Shown in pieces: positions 28,886-40,200 of a stretch of 64,000 nt of DNA (positions are counted from its first letter, which is position 1; every line of letters begins with the position of its first letter). Position numbers and translations under genes: made by a program. The notes beneath the pieces are model-generated. The model worked only from the letters and a program-made list of their open reading frames with translations, searched no databases and had not been told where the DNA came from. The DNA comes from Zasmidium citrigriseum (Eukaryota; Ascomycota; Dothideomycetes; Mycosphaerellales; Mycosphaerellaceae), in contig NHNW01000068.1 in assembly GCA_002786025.1 (NCBI GenBank), forward strand, positions 62,001-126,000, written 5' to 3'.

Positions 28886-30622
28886 ATGGAGACCTCAGGC
28901 GACACACATCAGACTGCAAATGGCGCAGAGAATGACTCAGCTTCAATGTCCATCATACAAGACCTCAGCAATCGCGCTCAAGCCCTGCTGGAAGAATTGG
29001 ACACTTTCCGCGAACATCTACGCCACATCCGACAACAGGGTTCCGTCGAGATCGCAAACTTCAGAGGCACTGTTCAGTCAGAAGTTGGAATGCTAGAGAG
29101 ACTACTCAAGAAGCCCAATAATGAGTCAACAGCACACATCGCCCGATCATCGAATCTTCCCTTTCTCGAGACTGTCTGGAGCACCGCCAAGAAGTCGAAG
29201 AAAGTCACAGCACTGCAAAAGCGCATCTACTTCAACTCGGAGAAGTCACTCTCTGAGGCGATGCATCATGTAGGTCTAGTTCCGAAGATCAGAGACGAGT
29301 CGAAGCGGAAGAATGCAGCTGTCATGGTCGATGCTATCACGAACTATGGGTTGACCTGGATCAAAGTGTCGCTTGTTACCAACACGAGGCTGCTCTTCGA
29401 CTTGGCGAAACAAGGCTGGCAGTCCGAAGGGTCAGACGATGAAGGTGTGGATGTCGTCTTTGGTGATGATGACGATGGCTTTGATGTTCCTCTTGTGAGA
29501 AATGCGAAGGACCTTTGTCAAGCGGCGAAGTCCTATCGAGCCCGGACGAGAATACCTGCAATCCATTTGGTTCTACCTCGAGTCCAACCTGGAGAGACTG
29601 ATGAAGTGGATGCCATTCTTGACGAATGCCGCAAAGCGGGTGCCGTCGTGTTTTGTGGCGAGGACCTCGAGAAAGCCCGTGCTCTACAAGACGCCCTGCC
29701 AGTCATGGCGCCGGACCCATTCTCGACTTTCTCTGAGACCCTCAATATCGACTGCACCATACTTCTTGCATTGGTGTCGGAGTTCTCACATGCGAAGGTA
29801 TCGAAAGAGCCGTGGTTCCACAGAGCTTTGCAGCGTCAGGTCGAAATTGAGGGAAACGTCAACTTGTTGCCTGCGCTCCTATATCCTGCCATGGGAAGCC
29901 ACAAGCTGGTCTGTACCAAAGAAGCTGCAACTCGCATGCGTGAGATCGTGGACACTATCGGAACGCCCTCCGAAGCAGCACGGACCGCAATCATGATGGG
30001 CGACGACAAGTCGAAGTCGCAAAAGGAGCTCGTCTCGGAGATGCAGCATTGGTCTGCGTACGAAGTGCCCAAGGATTGGCAGCTACCCATCCAGATCGTG
30101 GACGAAAATGAAGACGACTGCCAGTCGAAGCTGCCGCAGGAGTCTACAAGCGTCAGCAAAAACATGACCGCCATCAATCGTTCCGTATTTCTCTACGGCT
30201 GGGCAGCAGGCCACACCACCATCACCAGCAACCGCACCGTTGTCAAGCAACTCGAACACGACTTGGAGAAGTACGAAGATCTAGACGAATCGGTCTGGCC
30301 TAGCATATGGCTCTGTCCAACTGCTCGTTCGCTGGTTGGTAAGGAGAAGAGAGGCTTCAAGAGGGAAGCCAACGAGAAAGGGGCCTGGCCGCTTCCAGAT
30401 CCGCTCCGTAGGGAAGAGCAGAGACGGAATGGCCTTGATGTACTTTCTACGAGAGAGGGGCATGAAGTGGAGGACCTGAGGCCGAATGGATATCCATGTC
30501 AGGAGGTCATTGAGGCGAAGAATGCCGCGAGACGACTTGTTGAGCATGGCGACGATCGAGGGGTAGAAGATGAGCATGCTGTTGAAGCTGCAAGTGAAGG
30601 AAAAGGTAGCAAGGATCGGTGA
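28886..30622 (+). CDS. DUF1308 family protein (C7orf25/UPF0415-like)
   Basis: Single exon, 578 aa. The ATG at 28886 is used because the frame upstream has no ATG. The N-terminal ~140 residues are helical and charged. The signature segment ITNYGLTWIKVSLVTNTRLL (around residue 155) is typical of DUF1308 proteins such as human C7orf25. An acidic loop (DDDDGFD) follows, and a PIN-like alternation of strands and helices (IPAIHLVLPRV, GAVVFCGEDLE, LNIDCTILLALVSE). The last ~80 residues are Arg/Glu-rich. Molecular role is not established. A nuclease-like PIN fold has been discussed for the family, but that is general knowledge rather than something seen here. Confidence 0.8.
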   Translation: METSGDTHQTANGAENDSASMSIIQDLSNRAQALLEELDTFREHLRHIRQQGSVEIANFRGTVQSEVGMLERLLKKPNNESTAHIARSSNLPFLETVWSTAKKSKKVTALQKRIYFNSEKSLSEAMHHVGLVPKIRDESKRKNAAVMVDAITNYGLTWIKVSLVTNTRLLFDLAKQGWQSEGSDDEGVDVVFGDDDDGFDVPLVRNAKDLCQAAKSYRARTRIPAIHLVLPRVQPGETDEVDAILDECRKAGAVVFCGEDLEKARALQDALPVMAPDPFSTFSETLNIDCTILLALVSEFSHAKVSKEPWFHRALQRQVEIEGNVNLLPALLYPAMGSHKLVCTKEAATRMREIVDTIGTPSEAARTAIMMGDDKSKSQKELVSEMQHWSAYEVPKDWQLPIQIVDENEDDCQSKLPQESTSVSKNMTAINRSVFLYGWAAGHTTITSNRTVVKQLEHDLEKYEDLDESVWPSIWLCPTARSLVGKEKRGFKREANEKGAWPLPDPLRREEQRRNGLDVLSTREGHEVEDLRPNGYPCQEVIEAKNAARRLVEHGDDRGVEDEHAVEAASEGKGSKDR

Positions 30623-31086
30623 GACATCAGGAACAAGACTCAGAGAGGTGTCCAGTCCAGCACCTACCAAATCACCACCGCTCTTTCGGTCACATACCAA
30701 GGTCCCCGTCGCTTATCGTCACAGCATACGGTCTACTGTATCGGCTTGGCATCGAGAAACCTCCTTCTTACTAGAACTGCTAGACAAAGCAAGAAGACTT
30801 CATCAGGAGAACCTTGAAGCTATGGGTTGCTTACTATGCATCTAGTTTGGAATCATGTCAGATCACCATGCGACTTCAGTTTCGGCCCTTCACCTGACTG
30901 GCGCTTAGTATTAGTAATGCGCACAAGGTATGCAAGCAAATGGCATTATTGTTAAGGCACGACTGGAAACATAGGCTACACTGTTACGGCAACAACGTCT
31001 ACCATCTGTGAGATCTGGTAATCTAACATTTCTCTTTTCCCTTTAGAGTGCACTTAACGTCACCTCGCACAACGACTCGGCACAGC
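30623..31086. other. intergenic region
   Basis: Contains short open frames only; no gene seen. It is the upstream region of the epimerase gene. Confidence 0.4.
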
Positions 31087-32127
31087 ATGGACCTACGACA
31101 CGCACGCAGTGTCGTCATCACAGGCGCCAATGGATATATTGGCTTCGCTGTCGGACAGGCCTTTCTTCGAGCAGGATGGAAAGCGTATGGCTTGGTCCGG
31201 CGACCTGAGGCAGGTTTGAAGCTTGCTCGCAGCGAGATCACTCCCATCATCGGCACTATGGACGCCCACCACAACATCGTTGACCAAATATTCCAACATA
31301 CAAAGACCATTGACGTCGTCGTGGGAGCAACAGAGGTGATACCAGGCTACGGAGCCCATTACAATCAAGCCGTCACTCTAATCCGACGCCTCGCCAAGAT
31401 CAGCAACGAGCACTCCGTTCGACCGCTCGTCCTCTGGACTTCCGGATGTAAAGACTACAGCATCACAGACGTCGACGGCGCTCCTGGGCTGACTCCACGC
31501 ACCGAAGATTCTCCAATCGCACCCTCGCTGGAGCCCCTGAAAGAGCGTGCCCAATCCTCTCTGAAGATATTCGAAAACAAAGACCTCTTCGACGGCATCG
31601 TCCTGAGACCGACGAACGTCTACGGCTACAATAGCAGTCACTACGCTGCCTGGTTCGAGACCGTGGAAGAATTGAAGAGAAGTGGCAAGACGCTACACCT
31701 CGCTGTCAACCCCAAGTCGATTTCTCATGCTCTGCACGTCGATGATTGCGCGGAGGCGTATGTGACACTGGCTGAGCATCATGATCGGGATCAAGTTGCT
31801 GGACAGTCTTTCAATATTTCTGCTCGTACGTACGAGACTACCGAGAAGATCTGGGCGGCACTTGAGAGAGAGTACGATATTGAGGGTCAGGTGAAGTTTG
31901 CAGATTCAGATCAAGCGGCGAAGGGTCAAGCAGAATCTGCACATGCTCTGATTTTTGGGTATAGTCAATGGATCAGCAGCGATAAGATCCGATCGTTGAC
32001 CGGATGGGGTGATAAGCGAGGGCTATTTAGTGAGGACATCTCGTTGTACAGGAGCGCGTCCGAGGCGAATCGATTGGAGGATCACTCTGAGAAGACATCG
32101 GCCATGCTGAGCCGTTTTGTGAAGTGA
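31087..32127 (+). CDS. NAD(P)-dependent epimerase/dehydratase (extended SDR)
   Basis: Single exon, 346 aa; the first true ATG is at 31087. The Rossmann motif TGANGYIG is at residues ~12-19 (SVVITGANGYIG). VVVGATEVIPGYG and LVLWTSGCKDY (near residue 115-130) lie where the active-site Ser region is expected. RPTNVYGYNSSHYA matches the RP.NVYG block of extended SDRs, and ISHALHVDDCAEAY fits the substrate-binding part. Family members reduce or epimerise NDP-sugars, dihydroflavonol-like carbonyls or polyketide intermediates. The canonical YxxxK is not obvious, so the reaction is unassigned. It lies at the left side of the NRPS locus and could be a tailoring enzyme or simply a neighbour. Confidence 0.8.
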   Translation: MDLRHARSVVITGANGYIGFAVGQAFLRAGWKAYGLVRRPEAGLKLARSEITPIIGTMDAHHNIVDQIFQHTKTIDVVVGATEVIPGYGAHYNQAVTLIRRLAKISNEHSVRPLVLWTSGCKDYSITDVDGAPGLTPRTEDSPIAPSLEPLKERAQSSLKIFENKDLFDGIVLRPTNVYGYNSSHYAAWFETVEELKRSGKTLHLAVNPKSISHALHVDDCAEAYVTLAEHHDRDQVAGQSFNISARTYETTEKIWAALEREYDIEGQVKFADSDQAAKGQAESAHALIFGYSQWISSDKIRSLTGWGDKRGLFSEDISLYRSASEANRLEDHSEKTSAMLSRFVK

Positions 32128-32467
32128 TACAATGGTAGAGATTGAGTCCGTGAGATGTCAAGTCAAGCGAGATGCTCTTAAGGTCAATTATGGAAGCGAG
32201 CCTCTGAGACTGAAGTCAATCAGGCGAATCAATCGATTTCGAACAAGCGTTGGAAGTGCGAATCTGATAATCTATGCAATCCGCCGCCAGAGTCGACGTT
32301 TCCTTCTGCACACCTCCCTTTTCCAAGCATCCATCCCACAATCTATCCCACCCCAAAGCCATAAGCTGCAATCTATGTCAATCCCAACGCCACGCTCCCA
32401 GATACCGCCAACCAAAAGCAGAAAGACCAAAGAGAGAAGTTCGAAAACCACCAACTTACTGTCGCAA
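32128..32467. other. convergent intergenic region
   Basis: Between the 3' ends of the epimerase and the C2H2 factor; no gene seen. Confidence 0.4.
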
Positions 32468-33460
32468 TCAGAACTGCATATCATCACCCATCTTGGGGAC
32501 GTCACGCAACTCCGGAAAGAGGTCGTCCAGGTCATTGGGCAACTCACCGAAGCCAAAGCCCTCACCTGTCGCGAACTGGCTGTAGTCGATGAAGCCGAAG
32601 CTGTCCTGGCCTTGCGGCTCTGGACCTGGCGTGGTGGGTGGGTCGATTGGTGGTGGGTATTCCGCAGGCTCGGGAGCTTGGGCAGGCTGCTGAGCTGGGG
32701 AGATTGGGCGGTAGGGTGGTGGTTGGGGTTGAGGAGCCGGCTGCTGCTGGAAGCCCATCGGCTCGAAGTGTTGCTGAGGTGCTTGTTGGCTGAGCTGCAT
32801 TTTGCAGAGGCTGCAGCCGCATTCAGCAGAGGCGGGCACGCCGTGCTCGAGGTGGTTGTGCATCGAGGCGTGCTCCGTTCCGGTCAATTGCTGGCCGCAG
32901 ATATGGCAAGAACCGAAGTCATGGAAAGCAGGCTGAAGGAGCATGTTCATGGGCATGGGCTCAGCTGTATGAACAGGCTGAGACTGCTGAATGGTATCCC
33001 TGCCACTTCGACCAGGAGTGCTGGTTTGCGGCATTGGCACAGCACTGATCGGACCACGGTCTTGCGGGCCCTTTCTCCTCGGCCGTGGATTCTCAATCAC
33101 TGGCTCAATCTGATGCTGGGATCTGACGTGGCGGTACATCGTTCCCTTGCGGGCGAAGTCCGCACCACAGATGGGGCACGGGAAGGGGCGCTCCTTAGTG
33201 TGAGCCTCGCGTGTGTGCTGTATCACATTGTGCTGACAACTGAACATCCGACCGCAACCTGGCCAGGTGCACGGAACATTGTGCTCCCTTCGCGCCGGAC
33301 GGTCGATCGGTGTTGCGCCGGTGAGGATGTCGCCAACTGTGGTTGCAGTGTTGGCCTGTTGTGGTTGAGGCTGGGTGTTGGTGTTGGTGACTTGGGTCTG
33401 GGCTTGTGCTCCAACGCCAGCGTTGAAGGCTTGCAGAGCGGCGATCTGCTCGGCGTTCAT
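32468..33460 (-). CDS. C2H2 zinc-finger transcription factor, candidate cluster regulator
   Basis: 330 aa from the ATG at 33460 (context ACCATGA). A TATATA at 33644-33649 lies about 190 bp upstream, which favours this start over the in-frame ATG at 33673 (401 aa). Two fingers stand near the N-terminus: C64-C69...H82-H87 (CTWPGCGRMFSCQHNVIQH) and C95-C98...H111-H116 (CPICGADFARKGTMYRHVR). A degenerate third Cys/His group (CHICGQQL, then HASMHNHLEH) follows. The C-terminal third is Pro/Gln-rich and ends in an acidic segment (GELPNDLDDLFPEL), typical of activation regions. Its place between the epimerase and the methyltransferase suggests, but does not prove, control of the neighbouring NRPS locus. 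Confidence 0.8.
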   Translation of the reverse strand: MNAEQIAALQAFNAGVGAQAQTQVTNTNTQPQPQQANTATTVGDILTGATPIDRPARREHNVPCTWPGCGRMFSCQHNVIQHTREAHTKERPFPCPICGADFARKGTMYRHVRSQHQIEPVIENPRPRRKGPQDRGPISAVPMPQTSTPGRSGRDTIQQSQPVHTAEPMPMNMLLQPAFHDFGSCHICGQQLTGTEHASMHNHLEHGVPASAECGCSLCKMQLSQQAPQQHFEPMGFQQQPAPQPQPPPYRPISPAQQPAQAPEPAEYPPPIDPPTTPGPEPQGQDSFGFIDYSQFATGEGFGFGELPNDLDDLFPELRDVPKMGDDMQF

Positions 33461-33643
33461 GGTTGCTTGCTGTCTCTCCTGGTACGTCTTCTCTCCTTCT
33501 GCTACCTTGAGTGAGTCTCCTGTACTCTCTCTATTGGTCTGGTCAAAAGCTTCTTTGGGCTTTCGAAAGCTTTGCTTGCTGTCTGGTGTCTGTTCAGGAA
33601 CGAGTGATGGAGAGAAGAGACTGACATCATCGCAGGCTGAAGG

Positions 33644-33649
33644 TATATA
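33644..33649 (-). promoter_or_regulatory. TATA box of the C2H2 factor gene
   Basis: TATATA (its own reverse complement) about 190 bp upstream of the chosen start. Confidence 0.45.
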
Positions 33650-33790
33650 GGAAACACCCGACCGACAACGCATTGTGGTGCTGGGTGTTGTCGAGAGTTA
33701 CTCGACAAGGCCATTGTGAGAAGACAAAGAAATTCGAGGTGAATCAAGTGACTTTCGAGGGATGAGGGAAGAATGCCATTGTCTTTTGAG

Positions 33791-33815
33791 ACGAGACGAA
33801 ACGAAACGAAACGGG
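33791..33815. repeat. ACGAA pentanucleotide run
   Basis: About four tandem ACGAR/ACGAA units in non-coding DNA. Confidence 0.7.
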
Positions 33816-33904
33816 ACAATGGGATTGATCTTGAGCTTGGGCCGTGAGACGATGCGGAGTTGGATGATGTTCGAGTCTGCTCGAGATCCGTAGGCTGTCG
33901 ACGT

Positions 33905-34861
33905 CTATTGCGGCTTCTGGCCCCAGCAGACGATGTATCGCATCTGGCCACCACGCTCGGCAAGCTCCTGCTGGAGACGTCCTTGCAGATCGTTCCACTC
34001 CTCTCGCCAGACGCCGGGCATCTCTGGAGTGCTGTTAGCATCTCGAACATGATGAACAAGTTGAACCGACTTACCCCTGAGGACCGACAGGAAGTTTGGC
34101 ACACCAGCGACGGCCGTTCGCAGGCTCTTGACCTGGATCTCCTCATCATCCTTCACCGCTGCACCGTACGACACAAGAATGTCCTGCTTCTGGACGTTGA
34201 TAAGACCAGCCTTCTCCATCTGGAGAGGGAAGCCTGAGAATACTCTCGATTTTACGTAGCCAAGGTGACTGTAGAGGGTATCCAGCATATCGATGTACTG
34301 GTTTTGAGCAGTGCCGTTGCCCTTCAGGGGCTCAGTATCGACTTCGATCATCTGGACCCAGCCTCCTGGGGCAAGCAGGCCAGCAAAGCTACGAATAACG
34401 CTGCTGACGTCTTGCTCTGGTGGCGCTGCGGCCATGACCAGCTTCTGATGGATGACATCGAATTGGCCTTCCCACTCCTTTGGCCAAGAGTCTTTGATGG
34501 ACTGGTTGACGAATCGCATGCCCTTGGGTGGTGGATTTGGATACAGCGAATCCACGACGTCAGTTCCAACATACTCGTGCTCGGCCGGAGATGCGGCTGC
34601 AAGGTCCTTCATCCACCGACCTGATCACTCGGTCAGTCAATCGCACAGCTGGAGTCTACTAGTCTTCGCACCATTGGCGCATCCCGAGTCCAGAATCTTG
34701 AGACCTGGCTGAGACAAGTCGACGGGGGCGAGCAATGCCTTGCCGCCCATGGCGTGCACGACTGTCTCATGCTGGTCCTCGAGACGGACTTGCTCCGAGA
34801 CGTTGTCGTCGACCGTTTTGGTCTTGGTCATGAAGACCTCCATCGTCGCCGTGGTCGACAT
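33905..34861 (-). CDS. class I SAM-dependent methyltransferase in NRPS locus
   Basis: Exons 34672-34861, 34075-34620 and 33905-34023, giving 284 aa. Intron 1 is 51 nt (GTGCGA..ATCAG). Intron 2 is 51 nt (34024-34074, GTAAGT, perfect GCTAAC, CCAG) and is 3n and stop-free, so a plain ORF reads through it. Motif I KILDSGCANGRWM (about residues 55-67) forms across the first junction. Further motifs are YVGTDVVDSLYPN, FDVIHQKLVM and LAPGGWVQMIEVD, the order of class I methyltransferases. It resembles fungal secondary-metabolite N- or O-methyltransferases; the acceptor atom cannot be read. It probably methylates the NRPS product. Confidence 0.85.
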
Positions 34862-35732
34862 CTTGGCAAAGAATATGGCGAAGCGAAATTCGCAGAGGTG
34901 TCCCAAAGTGCGACTTTCGCAAGGCCTACCTTCCTTTGACTAAAAAGCGCCATAGATCATGTCCTGAACCTGCTTCATCTTGCTGCGGCGGATTAGAAGA
35001 GCCGGCGAATGACGGTCTGTCGCCTTCGGGTGTTGCAGCATCGAGCTAGCGAATCGTGGAGAGAAACTCCATCCGCCATAGCGCGGCATATCACGGCTAT
35101 AGCTTCGCCTCCACGTGGTAGACATCGTCGCTATGATCCTTCACGATCTCGTTCGATTGGATGAGATGGAAGGCCCAAGTTGGTGGTTGTGCATGATGTC
35201 AGCCGTGTAGTACCAAATTTCAGGCGTCCAATTCGCTGAACGAGTAGGTGAAACAGCGAAAGACGCGATCTTGATGAAGTGCAAGCTTGCGTGTTGGAGT
35301 CCGATGATCAGAGATGATTTTCGCAGACCGAGAATTGATGAGATCTTTTGATGAGGTGCAGTTTGGAGATTAGCTAATGTCTCACTAACCTAAATGAAGT
35401 TTAGCTGCAGGAGGCCCGAGCTGATCGAGATGCTTCAATCCAACGTCACTCGATCCTTTCCGTCAACAACCACGCGCACGACGCGTGCTCGGAGAGCCGT
35501 AATCATCGCCGGAAGTATCTCCATCAACTTCAATGATCAATGAGAGTCTCGCTAGGGAATTGGCGGCTTTTGAAAGGGTACGTGGATCAAGAATCGGGAC
35601 TTTTCAAACACCACGTGAAAACGTGGTTGCACATTGTACGCTAACACTACGAGAGAGGCTGAAATCCTACACGCTAAACGAACGTAGCTCTGCAACTACT
35701 GCAACATTCCAACACCCGAATTATTGGCCAGT
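34862..35732. other. intergenic region inside the NRPS locus
   Basis: 871 bp upstream of the methyltransferase. A 61-codon minus-strand frame at 34940-35125 begins with ATG and is Arg/Ser-rich, but has no support as a gene. An inverted repeat lies at 35610-35627. Confidence 0.4.
35610..35627. promoter_or_regulatory. inverted repeat ACCACGT-gaaa-ACGTGGT
   Basis: Two 7-bp perfect arms around a 4-bp spacer, upstream of the methyltransferase and downstream of the oxygenase. It could bind a dimeric regulator; no known factor is assigned. Confidence 0.4.
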
Positions 35733-36844
35733 CTAGGACGATTCCGTCTTCTCGTCCTCCACGTCTGTGTACTGATACTTCATGCGGAACTCGATGTGCT
35801 CGGCGACCGTCATCTTCTTGAACTTGCCCTGCGGCATCTCGGCGGCCTTGCCGGTGGTCTGCGGCTCCAAGACGCCATCATGGCGGGCCGTGACGAAGTA
35901 CGGCATTGAGAATCTCTTCGGCGTCACCTTTGAGCCATCATCTGGCGATGGGATGATCACTCGGTGCCTGGACGATGGGAAGTAGCCATTGGTCCAGATC
36001 TCCATGTGGTCACCAATGGTCAGATACAATCGGTCCTCGATATCGGTCGTGGCCTTGAGGAAGGTGCCTGGCTTTGTGCGATCTTCGATCTCCAGACCGC
36101 TTGCGAGATCCTGGGCGAGGAGTGTGAAAGATGTGAAGTCAGTGTGACTTGGGCACCAGGTCAGTGAGTCTCTGTCGACGAGGCGCTCGTCGATCGGAGG
36201 GTAGTGGATTGGCCTGATCCCGTTTTGGTGACCAGTGTGGATGCTGCGGTAGTACTCCGACGCCTTCTCGTCAATCTGCAGGCCCTCCAGCATGGTGTCG
36301 AGGACCATCTTGCTCAGCGACTCGAACTCCCAGAAGAAGTCGAGCATGGCAGCTCGGAAGCCTGGGAGGTCTTCCTCTGGAATCCAAAGGTTGTAGTGGA
36401 CCTTCTCTTCTTCACTGCCGATGTCGTAGTGCTCCTGTCGAACATCAGCATGAGTATCGCGAATGGCCACGAGGTACGTACCTTGAAGTCAAGAGCCTTG
36501 TTGGAGTCCTTGCTCAGCTCACCACTCATTTGCTCGAGCTCCTCCTCGGTGTAGATCAAACACTTCTCAGTGTTGAAGCCGGAATAGCCACGATGCGGGA
36601 CCATTCCCTTGGGATGTGGCGCCTTGTTCTTCACCTCGGTGGGCAAATTGAAGAATTTCTCGGACCATGCGAACGCACTTCGCAATCGCTCGACTGAAAT
36701 GCCATGGCCAACAACACCACAGGCGCCGTGAACGTGGAGGATCTCAGCAAATTCGACGGCTTTGGCCTTGCGGACCGCTGGATCGCTGCTCTGCAAAATT
36801 GCAGAGAGGTCAATAGTTGGAATTCCACTGTCGATTGAGCCCAT
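35733..36844 (-). CDS. 2-oxoglutarate/Fe(II)-dependent oxygenase (IPNS-like)
   Basis: Exons 36482-36844 and 35733-36434; the 47-nt intron has donor GTACGT and acceptor GACAG, and the product is 354 aa. The N-terminus IPTIDLSAIL and VGHGIS are the usual DIOX_N start. The metal triad is visible as H218-x-D220 (CPSHTDFTSFTLL) and H278 (SSRHRVIIP), with R295-x-S297 (RFSMPYF) for 2-oxoglutarate binding. Such enzymes hydroxylate, desaturate, epoxidise or cyclise substrates and are common tailoring enzymes. It shares a 362-bp divergent promoter with the NRPS, so the two are likely co-expressed. Confidence 0.9.
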
Positions 36845-37206
36845 CTTGAGATTGTGATTCGGAGAGTCTTGGCTACCCAGCGTGGAATTTGCGGGCGTCG
36901 CAGCATAAATAGCTAACCTGTGCCAGGTCGTTCCTTCAGAAACTCCGAGCTGAGATTTCCGTTCCGGGGCATGGACGCTACCGATCGGGACACGGATCTC
37001 AGGACAAAACCAACCGGACTTTTGCTGCCAACATCACCGCCTCATCTTGATCACTACGTCAGAGGCTCGCCATAGCCCATGGCCGCCACGACTGTTTGTC
37101 CGTTGGTATACAAGTCAAAGGCTGATGCTAAGTAACGCCCTTGGCAGCATGCATACACTCTCGTGTATCTGTACCCAGTACAGCATCATCTATCATTCCC
37201 CTCAAC
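36845..37206. promoter_or_regulatory. bidirectional promoter, oxygenase / NRPS
   Basis: 362 bp between divergent starts. A TATTTATG (minus strand, near 36904) serves the oxygenase and a GGTATACAAG near 37104 may serve the NRPS. No regulator consensus is assigned. Confidence 0.55.
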
Positions 37207-40200
37207 ATGGACGACGTCAATCTCAAACGTGGCTATTCGGACTCCAGCGTCTCTAGCGACGTCGATGGCCCCGGTGGGGCCAGCAGCTCCAGTGAGAGGG
37301 ATAGCGGATACACCAGTCCTTCCAGCATAGACGAATCCAAGGATGGCTCTGGATCGGAGTGCTCTCCTAAAAAGGGCTTGTCACTCGTCAGCTCCCCTGA
37401 ACAACAAACCCTCGGTGCCACATGGGCCAAGAATGCATCAGTACCAGATCCCGTGGAAGCATTGGTCCACGAGCAGATATTCAGCAACATCACGCCAACC
37501 GACCCTGCTGTATGTGCCCACGATGGATGTCTCACCTACGGAGAACTCGACCAGCACTCGACTGTTCTCTCATGGACCCTAATGGAGGCTGGATTGAGCC
37601 CTGACGAAGTCGTGCCACTATGCTTCGAAAAGAGCATGTGGGTACCAGTAGCCATGATGGCTGTCATGAAGGCTGGCGGAGCTTCGATGGCTATGGATGT
37701 CACTCAGCCGGATGCTCGACTGCGAACCATGATTGAACAAGTGCACCCCAAGGTGATGCTATGTTCTGAGACCTGTGCCGAGATGGCACGGAACCTGGCT
37801 CCCGAAACCACCATCATTACCGTCAGCGAAGGAACGTCACAAAAGCTCTCGTCAGAATATTCGGAACCACCCACCTCTCCATCAAAACCTGTCGAACCAT
37901 CGAACATTCTTTACATCGTATTCACATCCGGCAGCACAGGAACGCCCAAAGGTGTTGTTATCACTCACAGAAACTTCAGCAGCGCTCTCAAGCATCAGAC
38001 ACATGCACTAGGCTTCCGAAGTACGACAAGAGCACTCGACTTTGCTTCGTACGCTTTTGACGCGGCGTGGTACAACACTCTACACACCCTCGGCGCTGGT
38101 GGTTGCTTATGCATCCCATCTGAGGATGACAGGAAGAACGATATCAACGGCAGTATCCGAAAACTGCGACCCAACTTTGCAAACTTCACTCCCAAAGTCG
38201 CCGAGCTTCTTGATGATGATTCATTACGACAACTGGACCTCGTCGAATTGGCAGGAGAAGCACCCGATGCTCGCTCAGTCGAGAAGATGAGATGGATTAC
38301 TAACGTGCGCTTCCTGTATGGCCCGGCTGAATGTTCGGTCTTGTCTACCATGACATCGGAGAATGCCATTTCTCCTCAAATTGGCCGTGGGGTGGGTGTC
38401 TGCACGTGGGTAGTCGACCCTGACGACTCAAACCGTCTTGCAGCGCCTGGTGCGGTCGGCGAGCTCTGGATCGAAGGTCCTCTGGTCGGCAACGGATACT
38501 ACAACAACCCGGAGAAGACAGCTGCTGCATTTGTCGAAGATCCAGCATGGCTCCTAGCCGGTGCATATGGAACTCCAGGAAGGCGCGGACGGCTCTACCG
38601 GACTGGAGATCTTGTACGACAGCAAGGCGACGACCTGGTGTTCTGTGGCCGAATGGATGCCCAGGTGAAGATTCGAGGTAAGATGCGAAGGACAGAAGCC
38701 ATGCTATTGTGTCGAAGACACTTGCTAACCTTGGGCCCTTCTCTTTTGCAGGCCAGCGTGTGGAGCTGGGAGACGTCGAAAACCATGTCATGGACCATTT
38801 ACCCAAGTCTGGCAACACCAAAGTTGTGGTAGACGTTCTCAAGCTAGACGGCAGCACTGACGGAACCCTGGTGGCATTTCTCAAGGGCGATGCAACAGTT
38901 CATGCCGCGGTAGTGGACCTGGACGCTTCTTTAGCAGACGTGCTCCCCGCGTACTTCATCCCTTCAATATACATCTCGGTCGAGAGTTTGGGCTTAGAAG
39001 ATGTACCGATGACACCGACCGGGAAGACGGATCGCAAACGATTACGACAATCGGGCTCGGCTTACCATTGTGATGAGCTGGCCGCTATGAACCTCGCACG
39101 TAAGGCTTGGAAGTCACCGCAGACCGATACAGAGAACATGCTGCGGAGGCTTTGGTCGCAAGTACTACACATCAACAGCGAGGATATCAGCACCAACGAC
39201 ACATTCCTCAAACTTGGTGGCGACTCAGTAAAAGCTATGCGCATGATTCCGATCGCCCGCAGAGAAGGCTTCAAGATCAGCGTTGCGGACATCTTCCAAT
39301 GTCCAGCTCTCTCTGACCTCGCACGACATATCGACAGCAAATCTCACCACGATCATGGAGACGACACCATTGAGCCGTACTCGCTCCTAAAGGGAGATGC
39401 CGACCACGCACGACGATCAGCCGCCGAGTTGTGCGGACTGTCGCCAGAACAGATTGAAGATGTATTTCCGTGCACGCCTCTGCAGACTGGCCTCATGGCA
39501 CTATCCGCACGTGGAAGTGCAGGCTACATAATACGGCAGACAACGGAACTGAAGCCTGACGTTCACCTTGGTGATTTCAAGGCTGCGTGGGAACAAGTGA
39601 TAGAAGCAGAACCGATTCTTCGGACACGGATCGTGGATCTGGATGAAGAAGGACCGGTACAAGTCATCGTTAAGAAGCCGCTCGAATGGACCATCGGAGG
39701 TACAACCAAAATCATGGGTATGGGCACTCCTCTTGCAGCCTTCACTGTCAACGAATATCGCGGCGGAAGAATCTTCTTCTCTTGGACAATGCATCATGCG
39801 ATCTGTGACGGATGGTCGGTTCCGTTGGTACTGGAACAAATCGAGCTGGCCCACGCTCAAGACGCTCTCCATCCTCCGGTACAATTTCAATCCTTCGTGC
39901 AACATCTCCACTCCATAGATCAGGCCAAATCTGAGGAATTTTGGCGACACACTTTGGATGGAACTACAGCAGAGACTTTCCCAGCACTGCCGACTCCCAA
40001 CTTCCAGCCAAAGCCTGACGTGGAAGTCGGACACCTGTTCAGAGAGCTCGAATGGCCAAAGAACAGTGCGACGCCGTCGGTACTCATACGGGCCGCATGG
40101 TCGATCCTGACTGCGCACAATACAGCTTGCGATGATGTGGTGTTTGGAATGACCATGTCTGGCCGTCAAGCAGCTGTTCACGGTATCGAGCGGATGACAG

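Larger units (their letters stand above)
33461..33904. other. upstream region of the C2H2 factor
   Basis: Contains the TATA element and an ACGAA pentanucleotide run (33791-33815). No gene seen apart from a possible N-terminal extension of the C2H2 factor. Confidence 0.4.

Noticed and set aside
32132..33514. 460-codon plus-strand open frame
   Set aside because: Antisense shadow of the C2H2 factor, whose zinc fingers are unmistakable on the minus strand.
34940..35125. 61-codon minus-strand ATG frame
   Set aside because: Too short, no intron or promoter support and no recognisable sequence; more likely upstream region of the methyltransferase.
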